Of a stretch of 36,331 bases of DNA, positions 1 through 9,072 are shown piece by piece. Every line of letters starts with the position of its first letter. Position 1 is the stretch's first letter. Under the pieces are notes generated by a model. That model saw only the letters and a list, made by a program, of their open reading frames with translations. It was not told where the DNA came from and ran no database searches. Made by a program: the position numbers and the translations under genes. Origin of the DNA: Chloroflexota bacterium. GTDB taxonomy: Bacteria > Chloroflexota > Anaerolineae > Caldilineales > Caldilineaceae. Location: positions 1 to 36,331 of the forward strand of contig DMDA01000024.1 of NCBI GenBank assembly GCA_003451595.1, given 5' to 3'.

Positions 1-11
1 CTCTTGTCATC

Positions 12-305
12 TTGTGCTCTATCTCTCTCAACTTTTACCGGAAACTAAAGGCAGAAGATAATTCGTTAAATTCGCCTAATTCGCGGCAAGCGTCTCAGGT
101 GAATTCGCCTAATTCGCCCAATTCGCGGCAAGCTTCCGGTTCCCTTGACGACCTCTGGGCGCTCAAGGACGTCTCCTTCGAGGTCCAGCACGGCGAGGTG
201 GTGGGGATCATCGGCCGCAACGGCGCGGGCAAGTCGACGCTGCTCAAGATCATCTTGCACATCACCGAGCCGACGAGCGGCCGGACAGAGATGTTGATTC
301 CATGA
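12..305 (+). pseudogene. Truncated polysaccharide-export ABC ATPase (Wzt-like) remnant
   Basis: The 97-codon reading frame contains the start of a Wzt-type nucleotide-binding domain: the WALKDVSFEV strand and an intact Walker A (GRNGAGKST, about 213-239), then KIILHITEPTSGR. It then stops after five more residues (TEMLIP). The Q-loop, signature motif, Walker B, H-loop and glycan-binding C-terminal domain are all absent, so it cannot work as an ATPase. The N-terminus does not look like a genuine Wzt start either, and the true 5' end may lie outside the window. Its stop overlaps the next ATG as ATGA, the same arrangement as other junctions in this locus. An internal deletion that kept the last codons is therefore as likely as a simple truncation. 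An intact homologue lies at 5880-7118, so loss of this copy need not abolish export. Confidence 0.75.
60..133 (+). repeat. Two-copy 42-bp-period repeat built of AATTCG words
   Basis: AATTCG occurs at 60, 69 and 78, and again at 102, 111 and 120, so a 9-bp unit is repeated three times in each of two copies 42 bp apart. Each triplet is followed by GCGGCAAGC. The two 32-bp cores (60-91 and 102-133) match at 28 of 32 positions by my count. Both periods are multiples of three, so the repeat is read in frame as NSPNSRQAS-like units. They sit in the linker that precedes the Walker A domain of the broken ATPase. The layout resembles the CAATCTCC array at 25034-25131. Confidence 0.85.
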
Positions 306-1981
306 TCGCTGAAAGGCCACCATCGAGGGTAGCCATTGCGCTGGCGCTGACAGCCATCGTCGGGGTTGCCCTGGGGTTGCGGGTTTGGGGCATCGGGTTC
401 GGGTTGCCCTATGCCTACCACTATGATGAGCATTTCTACATCAACACAGCCCTAAACCTGGGAGCGGGTGTCTTGAACAACCCGCCTTATGCGCCGGTTG
501 GCCTCTCAAATATCCTTTTCGCAGAGTACGCAGTCTATTTTGTGTTGGGGCGCATTCAGGGTATCTTCCTATCCTCGCAGCAGTTTGAAGCAGCTTATCG
601 GGCCGATCCAACGATCTTCTACCTCCTTGCTCGCCTGACTTCAGCGGTGCTAGGGTCCCTAACCGTGCTTCCGGTTTACTGGCTCGGTCGCATCCTCAGG
701 CCGAAAAAAACAGTTGCAACAGGACTGCTCGCAGCAAGTTTGGTGGCCGTTGGCTTCCTCTACGTGCGCGACGCGCATTACGGCGTGCCGGACGTTGCGA
801 TGAGTTTCGCGGTCACACTGGCAGTTTCCGTCATCCTGGCGGGAGTGAACAGGGGCCGAAATCGTCTCATCTACTTGGGCGGATTGGCTGCCGGCGCCGC
901 GATATCCATGAAGTGGACTGCGCTGCCGGTTGCTTTGCCGGTTCTGCTGGGCGGCCTTCTTGTCGCCGGGAAGAACAAAAGAGATGAAGGTAGCACAGCC
1001 AGACTTCGCACTCTGTTTGTAACTGCGCTGTGTATGGCGCTCGGCTTTGCGCTGACCTCGCCACAAGTCATTATCAATCCTGGCCCGTATGTGCGCGAAG
1101 CTTTCGGCCAGCTTGGCGCTGGCCAGGCCGGCGGGTTCGAGATCTGGCAGGTAGACTCGCTCCCCGGCTGGCTCTTTTACCTCAAGACGTTGAGCTACGG
1201 CCTGGGCGTGCTGATGGGCGGGCTGGCCCTGCTTGGAGTGGCCAATCGGCTTCGGCTGGCGTTGCGCTGCCGTGACCGTTTGAGCTATTTGCTGCTGGCG
1301 TTTCCGGTCGCGTACTTCGTGGTCATGGGCGCAACTCGTCACTACTTCGCGCGCTACGCGCTGCCCCTCGTGCCCTTTGCCGCCGTGTTTGCGGCCGATG
1401 CCATCGTTTGGCTGGCCGGTCAGCTTGCCCCACGAAGCCGCCCGCTGGCATGGGCGGCCGCAACAGCGCTCGTGCTTGCCGCGATCGCCCAGCCCTTAGC
1501 AGCCAGCGTCCAGCATGACTGGTTGCTGTCCCAAGCCGACACGAGAACCCAGGCCAAGGCCTGGATCGAGGCCAACATCCCTGCCGGCGCCAGGATCGCG
1601 ATGGACTGGCCGACCCATGGGCCGCCGCTGTCCACGCCCGAAAGGCCGCTCCCAGGCGCCGCCCGCGTTTACGATGTGACCCTGGTCGGCGGCACTGGAC
1701 TGGCGGATCATCCCATCGCCTGGTACCGGGAGAACGGCTTCGATTACCTGATCGCCAGCAGTTTCATCTACAGCATCCCATTGGTGTACCCTCAGCGGGA
1801 CGCCGAACGACGGGCCTTTTACGCCTCGCTGGAGCAGGAGCTTGAGTTGGTGCAGGAGTTTCGCCCCAACGACAGCGATACCGAGCCGCCGTTCATCTTC
1901 GACGAGATTTACGGTCCGGCGATCAGCCTATGGCAGCGCAAGCGGACGGGGCCGGTGATAAGGATCTACAAGATAAGATGA
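302..1981 (+). CDS. GT39/ArnT-like polytopic membrane glycosyltransferase
   Basis: A 559-residue multi-spanning membrane protein of the dolichyl-phosphate-mannose/ArnT type (GT-C fold). These enzymes move a sugar from a polyprenyl-phosphate donor on the outer face of the membrane. The first membrane segment (about residues 10-30) is followed by YHYDEHFY, whose D42-E43 pair is the expected catalytic acidic motif of the first periplasmic loop. Many further hydrophobic segments follow to about residue 400, then a soluble C-terminal domain ending ISLWQRKRTGPVIRIYKIR. The start ATG overlaps the stop of the truncated ATPase (ATGA) and its stop overlaps the next start (ATGA), so it is translationally coupled. 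The acceptor cannot be read from sequence. A near copy of its last 48 bases reappears at 3560-3607. Confidence 0.85.
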   Translation: MIAERPPSRVAIALALTAIVGVALGLRVWGIGFGLPYAYHYDEHFYINTALNLGAGVLNNPPYAPVGLSNILFAEYAVYFVLGRIQGIFLSSQQFEAAYRADPTIFYLLARLTSAVLGSLTVLPVYWLGRILRPKKTVATGLLAASLVAVGFLYVRDAHYGVPDVAMSFAVTLAVSVILAGVNRGRNRLIYLGGLAAGAAISMKWTALPVALPVLLGGLLVAGKNKRDEGSTARLRTLFVTALCMALGFALTSPQVIINPGPYVREAFGQLGAGQAGGFEIWQVDSLPGWLFYLKTLSYGLGVLMGGLALLGVANRLRLALRCRDRLSYLLLAFPVAYFVVMGATRHYFARYALPLVPFAAVFAADAIVWLAGQLAPRSRPLAWAAATALVLAAIAQPLAASVQHDWLLSQADTRTQAKAWIEANIPAGARIAMDWPTHGPPLSTPERPLPGAARVYDVTLVGGTGLADHPIAWYRENGFDYLIASSFIYSIPLVYPQRDAERRAFYASLEQELELVQEFRPNDSDTEPPFIFDEIYGPAISLWQRKRTGPVIRIYKIR

Positions 1982-3528
1982 ATTTATTCCGATTACACCA
2001 GGCCTGGATAAACAAAGCCATCGTGGCGAGCATAGCTCTATTGACCATGGCTTTGCGGCTGGGTTATGGTCCTCGCACCGTAGATGATGCGTTCATAACC
2101 TTTCGCTATGCACGGAATCTTGCCGAGGGTGCCGGTTTTGTTTTCAATTTAGGTGAAAGAGTATTGGGCACCACAACACCACTTTTCACTATACTTATAG
2201 CAGGATTTTACCAATTGAGGTTAGAACCAACGTGGATGGCTTTGCTGACCACCAGCCTTGCTGATGCCGGCACCTCAATACTGATTTTCCTGATAGTGCA
2301 CAGACTTAGCCGTAACCTTATTGCAGGATGGATTGGTGCGAGTCTGTATTCATTTTCGACGGGTAGCATTACTTTCAGCGGTGGTGGAATGGAGACGGGG
2401 CTGTTTGTCTTTCTAACCATGTTATCAGTGTATCTGTTTATCCAGCGCCAGTCCTTATTGGCCGCCACTAGTGCAGCGCTTGCCACATTGACACGCCCCG
2501 AAGGAGCCATGGTTTTGCTTGTGATGGGATGTCTGTACTTATTTCGCTTTCACAGAATCCCTTGGGGAATGATTGGTGTGAGCTTAAGCCTAGGCATACC
2601 GTGGGTTTTGTTTGCAACGTTTTATTTTGGTTCGCCGTTCCCCCAATCTATGATAGCGAAAGAAAGCACCTATGCATTTCCACCTCTCACGGCTTTGAAG
2701 AGCTTACTCGGTTATCTCGTTGTGTACACGTTACCGACGGCCAGCACTGACCAAACACGTCTGGTCAAATACGGAGTGGTCATCCTCATCACAGCTCTCA
2801 GCAGCATGGTTGCAGTAATTTACCGCAGACAGAGTGTAATAAGAAAACAGGATGCCCCAGCAATTCTATGGTGTATTCCCGCAACTTACCTGGCTGCCTA
2901 TGCAGTGGCTAATCCTCCGGTCTGGGAATGGTATGCGTTACCAGTAGTACCTTTTGCGATTATTTTCCTAGTCATGGGTGTTACAGAAGGTGGGAGAGTT
3001 TTGACGAGTCGCCGGAGAAGAGGAGAAGCTATCGTATCGAGCGGCCTTGTCCTTCTGTTGGTGGCCACTTTCGTTCTAGGTGTCCTCAATACGCGACATG
3101 TCCTGAGCGCCGACATAAGAAGTGGTCGCGAGCTGGTCTATATAGCCATTGCACAGCGTATTGCTCCAATAGCCAGACCAGGCGATAGCTTAGCCACACC
3201 AGAAATTGGTACGCTGGGATACTACCTCCCGAAAGTCACGATTCTCGATACGCAAGGACTGGTTTCACCTTCGGCTGTGCCACACCGACAAGAGGTGCTA
3301 AAGAAGCTGGCGGCAACCGAAGACTTCCAAACGCTGTGGTTTGCCAGCGGTATGGTTCCGCCCTCCCTAATCTATGAGCAGAAGCCGCGTTTTGTGATTG
3401 CGCCTGAGAAAGTTGCTGCCATGTTACTTCAAGATCGAGCCTTTCTAGCTTCTTATCGGGAATTCCTCAAAGCGCATACTGCGTTGATGGGTAGCTCGAG
3501 CATCATCGTTTGGCAACGAATGGAGTAG
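1978..3528 (+). CDS. AftB-like (GT89-type) membrane glycosyltransferase
   Basis: A 516-residue polytopic membrane protein. The start at 1978 is chosen because its ATG overlaps the previous stop as ATGA; an in-frame ATG at 1930 would lie inside the upstream gene. After one membrane segment it reads RTVDDAFITFRYARNLAEG, with D36-D37 as the likely catalytic acidic pair. This is the pattern of AftB-type arabinofuranosyltransferases and related GT-C enzymes of unknown sugar specificity. Further segments run to about residue 370, then a soluble tail. Base composition is clearly different from its neighbours: I count 24 of 60 G+C in 2161-2220 against 44 of 60 in 1441-1500 of the upstream gene. Together with the orphan GT tail just downstream, this suggests recent acquisition. 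The specific sugar is unknown. Confidence 0.8.
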   Translation: MNLFRLHQAWINKAIVASIALLTMALRLGYGPRTVDDAFITFRYARNLAEGAGFVFNLGERVLGTTTPLFTILIAGFYQLRLEPTWMALLTTSLADAGTSILIFLIVHRLSRNLIAGWIGASLYSFSTGSITFSGGGMETGLFVFLTMLSVYLFIQRQSLLAATSAALATLTRPEGAMVLLVMGCLYLFRFHRIPWGMIGVSLSLGIPWVLFATFYFGSPFPQSMIAKESTYAFPPLTALKSLLGYLVVYTLPTASTDQTRLVKYGVVILITALSSMVAVIYRRQSVIRKQDAPAILWCIPATYLAAYAVANPPVWEWYALPVVPFAIIFLVMGVTEGGRVLTSRRRRGEAIVSSGLVLLLVATFVLGVLNTRHVLSADIRSGRELVYIAIAQRIAPIARPGDSLATPEIGTLGYYLPKVTILDTQGLVSPSAVPHRQEVLKKLAATEDFQTLWFASGMVPPSLIYEQKPRFVIAPEKVAAMLLQDRAFLASYREFLKAHTALMGSSSIIVWQRME

Positions 3529-3529
3529 A

Positions 3530-3622
3530 GCGGCTGGAGTTCCGTTGGGAAGTGAAGTCATCAGCCTGTGGCAGCGCAAGCAGCCGGGGCCGGTGATCAA
3601 AATTTACCGCATGAGTCCATGA
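3530..3622 (+). pseudogene. Orphan C-terminal tail of a GT39-like gene
   Basis: Right after the stop of the 1978 gene, an open frame without a start codon reads ...GSEVISLWQRKQPGPVIKIY and ends RMSP-stop. It aligns with the very end of the 302-1981 glycosyltransferase (ISLWQRKRTGPVIRIYKIR). By my count 41 of 48 bases match between 1922-1969 and 3560-3607. The remnant's TGA overlaps the ATG of the next gene as ATGA, exactly as the complete copy does with its own neighbour. This is what remains of a paralogue, or of the original operon junction, after the AT-richer gene at 1978 was inserted. Confidence 0.85.
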
Positions 3623-5076
3623 ACAACATGTCGAGAGTGAAGTCCCGAAGAATCGTGCTGTGGCTCGGATCGAGCGCCATCTGGCTTTGGGGTATGTTTA
3701 TGTCCGTGCTAGCTCAGACCCCTCCATCCGTCTGGGCACCGCCCCAACCGATCAACAACGAATGTTGTGCGGCTTATCCGCTTCCTATCATTGACCCGTG
3801 GGGGCAGTTGCACTTATTTTGGGCCGATGCTGAACGTTACATCTGGTATACGAGATGGACGGGCGAGGGCTGGATACAGCCGGTCGACGTGATTGCCAAT
3901 CCCGGTAATGGCACGGCTACCGGCCCTGATGTTGCCGTTGACACCCTCGGCAGATTTCATGTGGTCTGGCGGGATGGCGGGACAGGAGGGGCGCTGTACT
4001 ACGCCAGTGTCGATGTATCACAGGCCGCTGACGCGCACGCCTGGCGTTCGCCCACAGAGCTGGCGCCCCAGGCATTGGGCGCTGCCGTTGCCGTTGATCA
4101 GACGGGCACCATCTATGTGGTCTACACACCCTTCCAGGCCGGCGAGAGCTTTTCACTGATCACTTCCCGGGATGGCAGTGCGTGGTCGCAACCGCTACCG
4201 GCGCTAAGCTCACTGTCGTCTGATTTCACGGGCGGTTCCTACGTGAACCTGGCTTTGGACAAGGCTGGCAGCCTGCACGTAGCCTGGAATTCGCAGGCGT
4301 ATCCCGGCGGATATCCCGAACATGCCGTTTTCTATCAGCGCTCTACAGATGGCGGCCTGACCTGGAGTGAACCCTATGACCCTGACCCTTTGCCACCCGA
4401 AGTGGATTCCGATACCACCAGCAACTTCAAGAATAAAATGCTCAATGTGGCAATTGGCCCTGCCGGCGACGTGCATCTGACCTGGCATCAGTACACCGGT
4501 TTTCGCTTTCATCGTTGGTCGAACGACGGCGGGGTGACCTGGAGCGAAAAAGAACCCGTCTTCCCGGACATGGGAGCGGCCTATAACGGTGTGGTGGACA
4601 TGGCCTTCGACAGCACCGGGCGCATGCACATCGTCGCCTCGCGCGGCGCTATCTGGTATCGGACCTGGAGTGTGAGTGCCGGGTGGACGCCGCCGGAACT
4701 GGTGGATCCCACCCCGGCTGACTGGCATCACCATCGGGTAGCTGTGGTCGGTGGGAACGAGGTGTTTCTCTTCTATCCGGATATCAACGAGACCGGCATT
4801 CTTTGGTACACCCACAAGATTGTGGACGCGCCGGCTGTCGCAACCTTGCCGGCGCCCACCCGCCTGATTGCAACGCAGGTCCCTCTGGTCTCTACCCCGC
4901 AACCCGCATTGACACCTGTGCCGACTGTAACCGTGACTGCCGCAAAGCTGTCGGAGCAAACAATGAAGATGCCTGTCGGCCAGACGCCAACCCTTTGGAT
5001 CTGGGCGTTGGTCCCTGCCCTACTTCTGGTAGGCGCGGTGGTAGTCGCCCGTCTGATGTCTATGGGACGACGGTGA
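3619..5076 (+). CDS. Secreted, membrane-anchored Asp-box (BNR/sialidase-like) beta-propeller protein
   Basis: A 485-residue exported protein. The start at 3619 (ATGA overlap with the preceding remnant) gives a basic N-terminus and hydrophobic signal segment ending near SVLAQTP (residues 1-33). The body is a six- or seven-bladed propeller of the sialidase/BNR type. Asp boxes are visible as SRDGSAWS (about residue 183), STDGGLTWSEP (about 241) and SNDGGVTWSEKEP (about 301). A Pro/Thr-rich linker follows, then one membrane helix (about 457-480) and a short basic tail, so the propeller faces outside. The catalytic Arg triad and Tyr/Glu pair of true sialidases cannot be confirmed by eye, so glycan binding, lyase or hydrolase activity are all possible. 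Its place between glycosyltransferases and the exporter suggests action on the polymer. Confidence 0.75.
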   Translation: MNNMSRVKSRRIVLWLGSSAIWLWGMFMSVLAQTPPSVWAPPQPINNECCAAYPLPIIDPWGQLHLFWADAERYIWYTRWTGEGWIQPVDVIANPGNGTATGPDVAVDTLGRFHVVWRDGGTGGALYYASVDVSQAADAHAWRSPTELAPQALGAAVAVDQTGTIYVVYTPFQAGESFSLITSRDGSAWSQPLPALSSLSSDFTGGSYVNLALDKAGSLHVAWNSQAYPGGYPEHAVFYQRSTDGGLTWSEPYDPDPLPPEVDSDTTSNFKNKMLNVAIGPAGDVHLTWHQYTGFRFHRWSNDGGVTWSEKEPVFPDMGAAYNGVVDMAFDSTGRMHIVASRGAIWYRTWSVSAGWTPPELVDPTPADWHHHRVAVVGGNEVFLFYPDINETGILWYTHKIVDAPAVATLPAPTRLIATQVPLVSTPQPALTPVPTVTVTAAKLSEQTMKMPVGQTPTLWIWALVPALLLVGAVVVARLMSMGRR

Positions 5077-5873
5077 TGACTGAGATCAAGATGCTGAACA
5101 ACGCCAGGATGTTATGGCAACACCGGGAACTGCTGTGGGTATGGGCCAGCCGCGAGGTGCGTGTGCGTTACAAGCAGTCGCTCCTGGGCGCAGGCTGGGC
5201 AATTTTGCAGCCGCTGGCGTTGACCGTCATGTTCAGCCTGGTCTTCACATTTGTGGTTCGTGTGCCTACCGATGGTGTGCCGTATCCAATCTTTTCCTAC
5301 ACCGCTATGCTACCGTGGACGTTTCTTGTTTCTTCCATCAGCTTGGGCGTGCCCAGTTTGGTGAACAACATGAATCTGGTGACCAAGATCTATTTCCCAC
5401 GCGAAGTGCTGCCGCTGGCTGTCATGGCTGCTGCCGGGGTGGACTTTCTCGTAGCCGGCCTGGTCTTTGTCGGCATGATGTTCTGGTATCGCGTCCCGGT
5501 ACATTCCACCGTTCTGTTGCTGCCTTTGCTCCTGGTGATACAGGTAGTTTTAACCTTCGGTATTGTCTTGATCGGCGCTGCCGCGCTGGTCTTTTATCGC
5601 GACGTCCGTTTTCTGGTTCCGCTTTTCTTGCAACTCTGGCTATACGCCTCGCCCGTAATCTACCCGGTCAGCCTCATTCCGCCGCGCTGGCAAAACCTCT
5701 ATTTCCTGAACCCGATGGCCGGCCTGCTGGAAGCGTATCGTGCCATCCTGCTATATGGCCGATGGCCGGACTGGCGTTCGCTGGCTACGGCATCGCTGAT
5801 TGCCCTGCTGTGCGGCATCGTGGGATACGGGTGGTTCAAACGCCTGGAAGCGCGCTTCGCCGATCTGATCTGA
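5076..5873 (+). CDS. wzm: Polysaccharide ABC transporter permease (Wzm-like, ABC-2 family)
   Basis: A 265-residue integral membrane protein of the ABC-2 permease family that, with the ATPase encoded next, exports lipid-linked polysaccharide through the inner membrane. The N-terminal amphipathic stretch LLWVWASREVRVRYKQSLLG and the segment following, LGAGWAILQPL, are hallmarks of Wzm/KpsM/TagG proteins. About six membrane helices follow, with the conserved YFPREVLPL loop and the ASPVIYPVSLIP stretch near the end. The length is typical. The start at 5076 overlaps the previous stop by one base (TGATG); a longer in-frame extension to 4803 would run back through the propeller gene and is not credible. 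The ATPase gene begins six bases after its stop, as expected for a pair. Confidence 0.93.
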   Translation: MTEIKMLNNARMLWQHRELLWVWASREVRVRYKQSLLGAGWAILQPLALTVMFSLVFTFVVRVPTDGVPYPIFSYTAMLPWTFLVSSISLGVPSLVNNMNLVTKIYFPREVLPLAVMAAAGVDFLVAGLVFVGMMFWYRVPVHSTVLLLPLLLVIQVVLTFGIVLIGAAALVFYRDVRFLVPLFLQLWLYASPVIYPVSLIPPRWQNLYFLNPMAGLLEAYRAILLYGRWPDWRSLATASLIALLCGIVGYGWFKRLEARFADLI

Positions 5874-5879
5874 CAGGAC

Positions 5880-7118
<1,239 letters not shown>

Positions 7119-7119
7119 G

Positions 7120-9072
7120 ATGTGTGGCATCTGTGGCCTCTGGCAACTTGATGGCGCTGCGGTAGAGCACAGGGTGTTGGAGCGAATGACCAGGCTTTTG
7201 GCTCACCGCGGGCCGGATGGCGAGGGCCTGCATGTGGACGGCAGCCTGGGCCTGGGCCATCGCCGCCTGGCTATCCTTGACCTGACCCCGGCTGGCCACC
7301 AACCTATGTCCTATGCTGATGGCCGCTATTGGATCACCTACAATGGCGAAGTGTACAATTTCCTGGAGCTGCGACATGAGCTGGAAAGCCTGGGGCATCG
7401 CTTCCGCAGCGAAAGCGACACCGAGGTCATTCTGGCGGCCTATGCCCAGTGGGGTCGCGATTGCCTGCTGCGCTTCAACGGCATGTGGGCCTTCGCGATC
7501 TGGGATGCCCAGGAACGATCTCTCTTCCTGGCGCGCGACCGCTTCGGCGTCAAGCCCCTATTCTACCTGCTGGAGCGGGATCGCTTCGCCTTTGCTTCCG
7601 AGTGGAAGGCGTTTCTGACCTTGCCCGGCTTTCAGCGCCGGGTGGATTGGAGCACCTTTGTCACGGCCCTGCTCGATCCCTATTGCCAGGAGGGCATTGA
7701 GGAATGCCTGTTGCTGGGCGTACGTCGTTTGCTGCCCGGCCATTGTATGCTCGTGACGCCCCGTGCAACGCGCGTCTACCGCTGGTGGAACACATTGGAT
7801 CATCTGGTGGAGCCGCCGGTCGGGTTAAGAAAACAAGCTGAGCGTTTTCGGGAGCTATTTGAGGACGCCTGTCGCCTGCGCATGCGCAGCGATGTACCCA
7901 TCGGTACCAGTCTGAGCGGCGGGCTGGACTCTAGCGCCATCGTCTGTATGCTGAGCGAGATTGGCAGCCGGTCCGAGGACGGGCGTGAACGACTGGCCAA
8001 GGACTGGCAGCGAGCCTTTGTTGTGACCTTTCCCAATACGCCGGTAGATGAACGAGCCTATGCCGACCTGGTAGTCCAGCGCAGCGGGGTCAAGGCCGAG
8101 TATGTGACGCCCACCGCCCAGGACTTTCTCAACCACATTCAAGATGTGGTCTATCATCTGGAGGGATTGGACGCAGGCATCATGATCCAGCTTTGGACGC
8201 TTTATGAGGCGCAGCGTCGGGCCGGCGTGGTGGTGACGCTGGACGGCCACGGCGGCGACGAACTCCTGGGCGGCTATGTGAGCCATGTGCTGCACGCGCT
8301 GCATGACGCTGGCCGGCTGCGGTGCTGGCCGGGCCGTTATCTGCAACTTCTGGGCGCCTATCGAGCGATGTTCCGTAACTCGACCGGCTCCATGCAGCCC
8401 GACCGGCCTCTGAGCCAACTGGTAGCTGATACCAACGCTTGGGTTGGCATGGCCGGACGCTTTGGCCTTTCGAGGAGGCGCCGGGCAATGCGGACGAGCC
8501 CGGCCTCCTTCTTGACACCAGAAGCGCTGGCGTTGGCCCGCACGCCCGATCCGCCCTACATGTGGCCGGGGAACGGACATCTTGGCGCAGCGCTCTACCG
8601 GGAGTTCCATCAGACCATGCTGCCCACCATCCTGCGCAACTTCGACCGCATGTCCATGGCCCACGGCGTCGAGGTACGTATGCCTTTTATGGATTGGCGG
8701 CTAGTAACCTATGTGTTCTCGCTACCGCCGGAAAGCAAGATCGGGCAGGGCTACACCAAGCTGGTGCTGCGCGAGGCCATGCGCGGGCTGCTGCCGGAGC
8801 CGGTGCGCACACGAAGGGATAAGATTGGTTTCGCACCCCCTCTGGCGGACTGGTTTCGCTCGGACTTACGCCGGTGGCTTCTCGATGTTGTGGGCCATGA
8901 TGAAATCGAAGCAAGCGATCTCTGGAACCGAGCCGCTGTCTGTAACTGGCTTGAGGGCAAGTTGAGTGGCAATAGCCTGTCGTGGGGTGATCTGACAGGC
9001 TTATGGCCCCTACTGCACGCCAATTTGTGGAGTAGTAGCATTAGTAGCAGGTGGATATCTAGTCATGAGTGA
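7120..9072 (+). CDS. asnB: Asparagine synthetase B-like glutamine amidotransferase (first copy)
   Basis: A 650-residue two-domain enzyme. The N-terminal class II glutaminase starts MCGICG, so Cys2 is the nucleophile and fixes the start codon. LAHRGPDGEG, LGLGHRRLAILDL and the YNGEVYNF glutamine-binding segment follow. The C-terminal synthetase domain has the PP-loop SGGLDSS (about residue 266), then LDGHGGDELLGGY and RRDKIGF. All key motifs are intact. Known AsnB makes asparagine from aspartate, glutamine and ATP. Homologues inside polysaccharide loci, such as WbpS-type proteins, are thought to amidate uronic acids, and that role is inferred here from context. It overlaps the next GT2 gene by eight bases. 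A paralogue lies at 12664-14610. Confidence 0.92.
   Translation: MCGICGLWQLDGAAVEHRVLERMTRLLAHRGPDGEGLHVDGSLGLGHRRLAILDLTPAGHQPMSYADGRYWITYNGEVYNFLELRHELESLGHRFRSESDTEVILAAYAQWGRDCLLRFNGMWAFAIWDAQERSLFLARDRFGVKPLFYLLERDRFAFASEWKAFLTLPGFQRRVDWSTFVTALLDPYCQEGIEECLLLGVRRLLPGHCMLVTPRATRVYRWWNTLDHLVEPPVGLRKQAERFRELFEDACRLRMRSDVPIGTSLSGGLDSSAIVCMLSEIGSRSEDGRERLAKDWQRAFVVTFPNTPVDERAYADLVVQRSGVKAEYVTPTAQDFLNHIQDVVYHLEGLDAGIMIQLWTLYEAQRRAGVVVTLDGHGGDELLGGYVSHVLHALHDAGRLRCWPGRYLQLLGAYRAMFRNSTGSMQPDRPLSQLVADTNAWVGMAGRFGLSRRRRAMRTSPASFLTPEALALARTPDPPYMWPGNGHLGAALYREFHQTMLPTILRNFDRMSMAHGVEVRMPFMDWRLVTYVFSLPPESKIGQGYTKLVLREAMRGLLPEPVRTRRDKIGFAPPLADWFRSDLRRWLLDVVGHDEIEASDLWNRAAVCNWLEGKLSGNSLSWGDLTGLWPLLHANLWSSSISSRWISSHE

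Noticed and set aside
4803..5075. N-terminal extension of the Wzm permease
   Set aside because: The extra residues are an out-of-frame reading of the propeller gene; the TGATG overlap at 5074-5078 gives the normal Wzm start.
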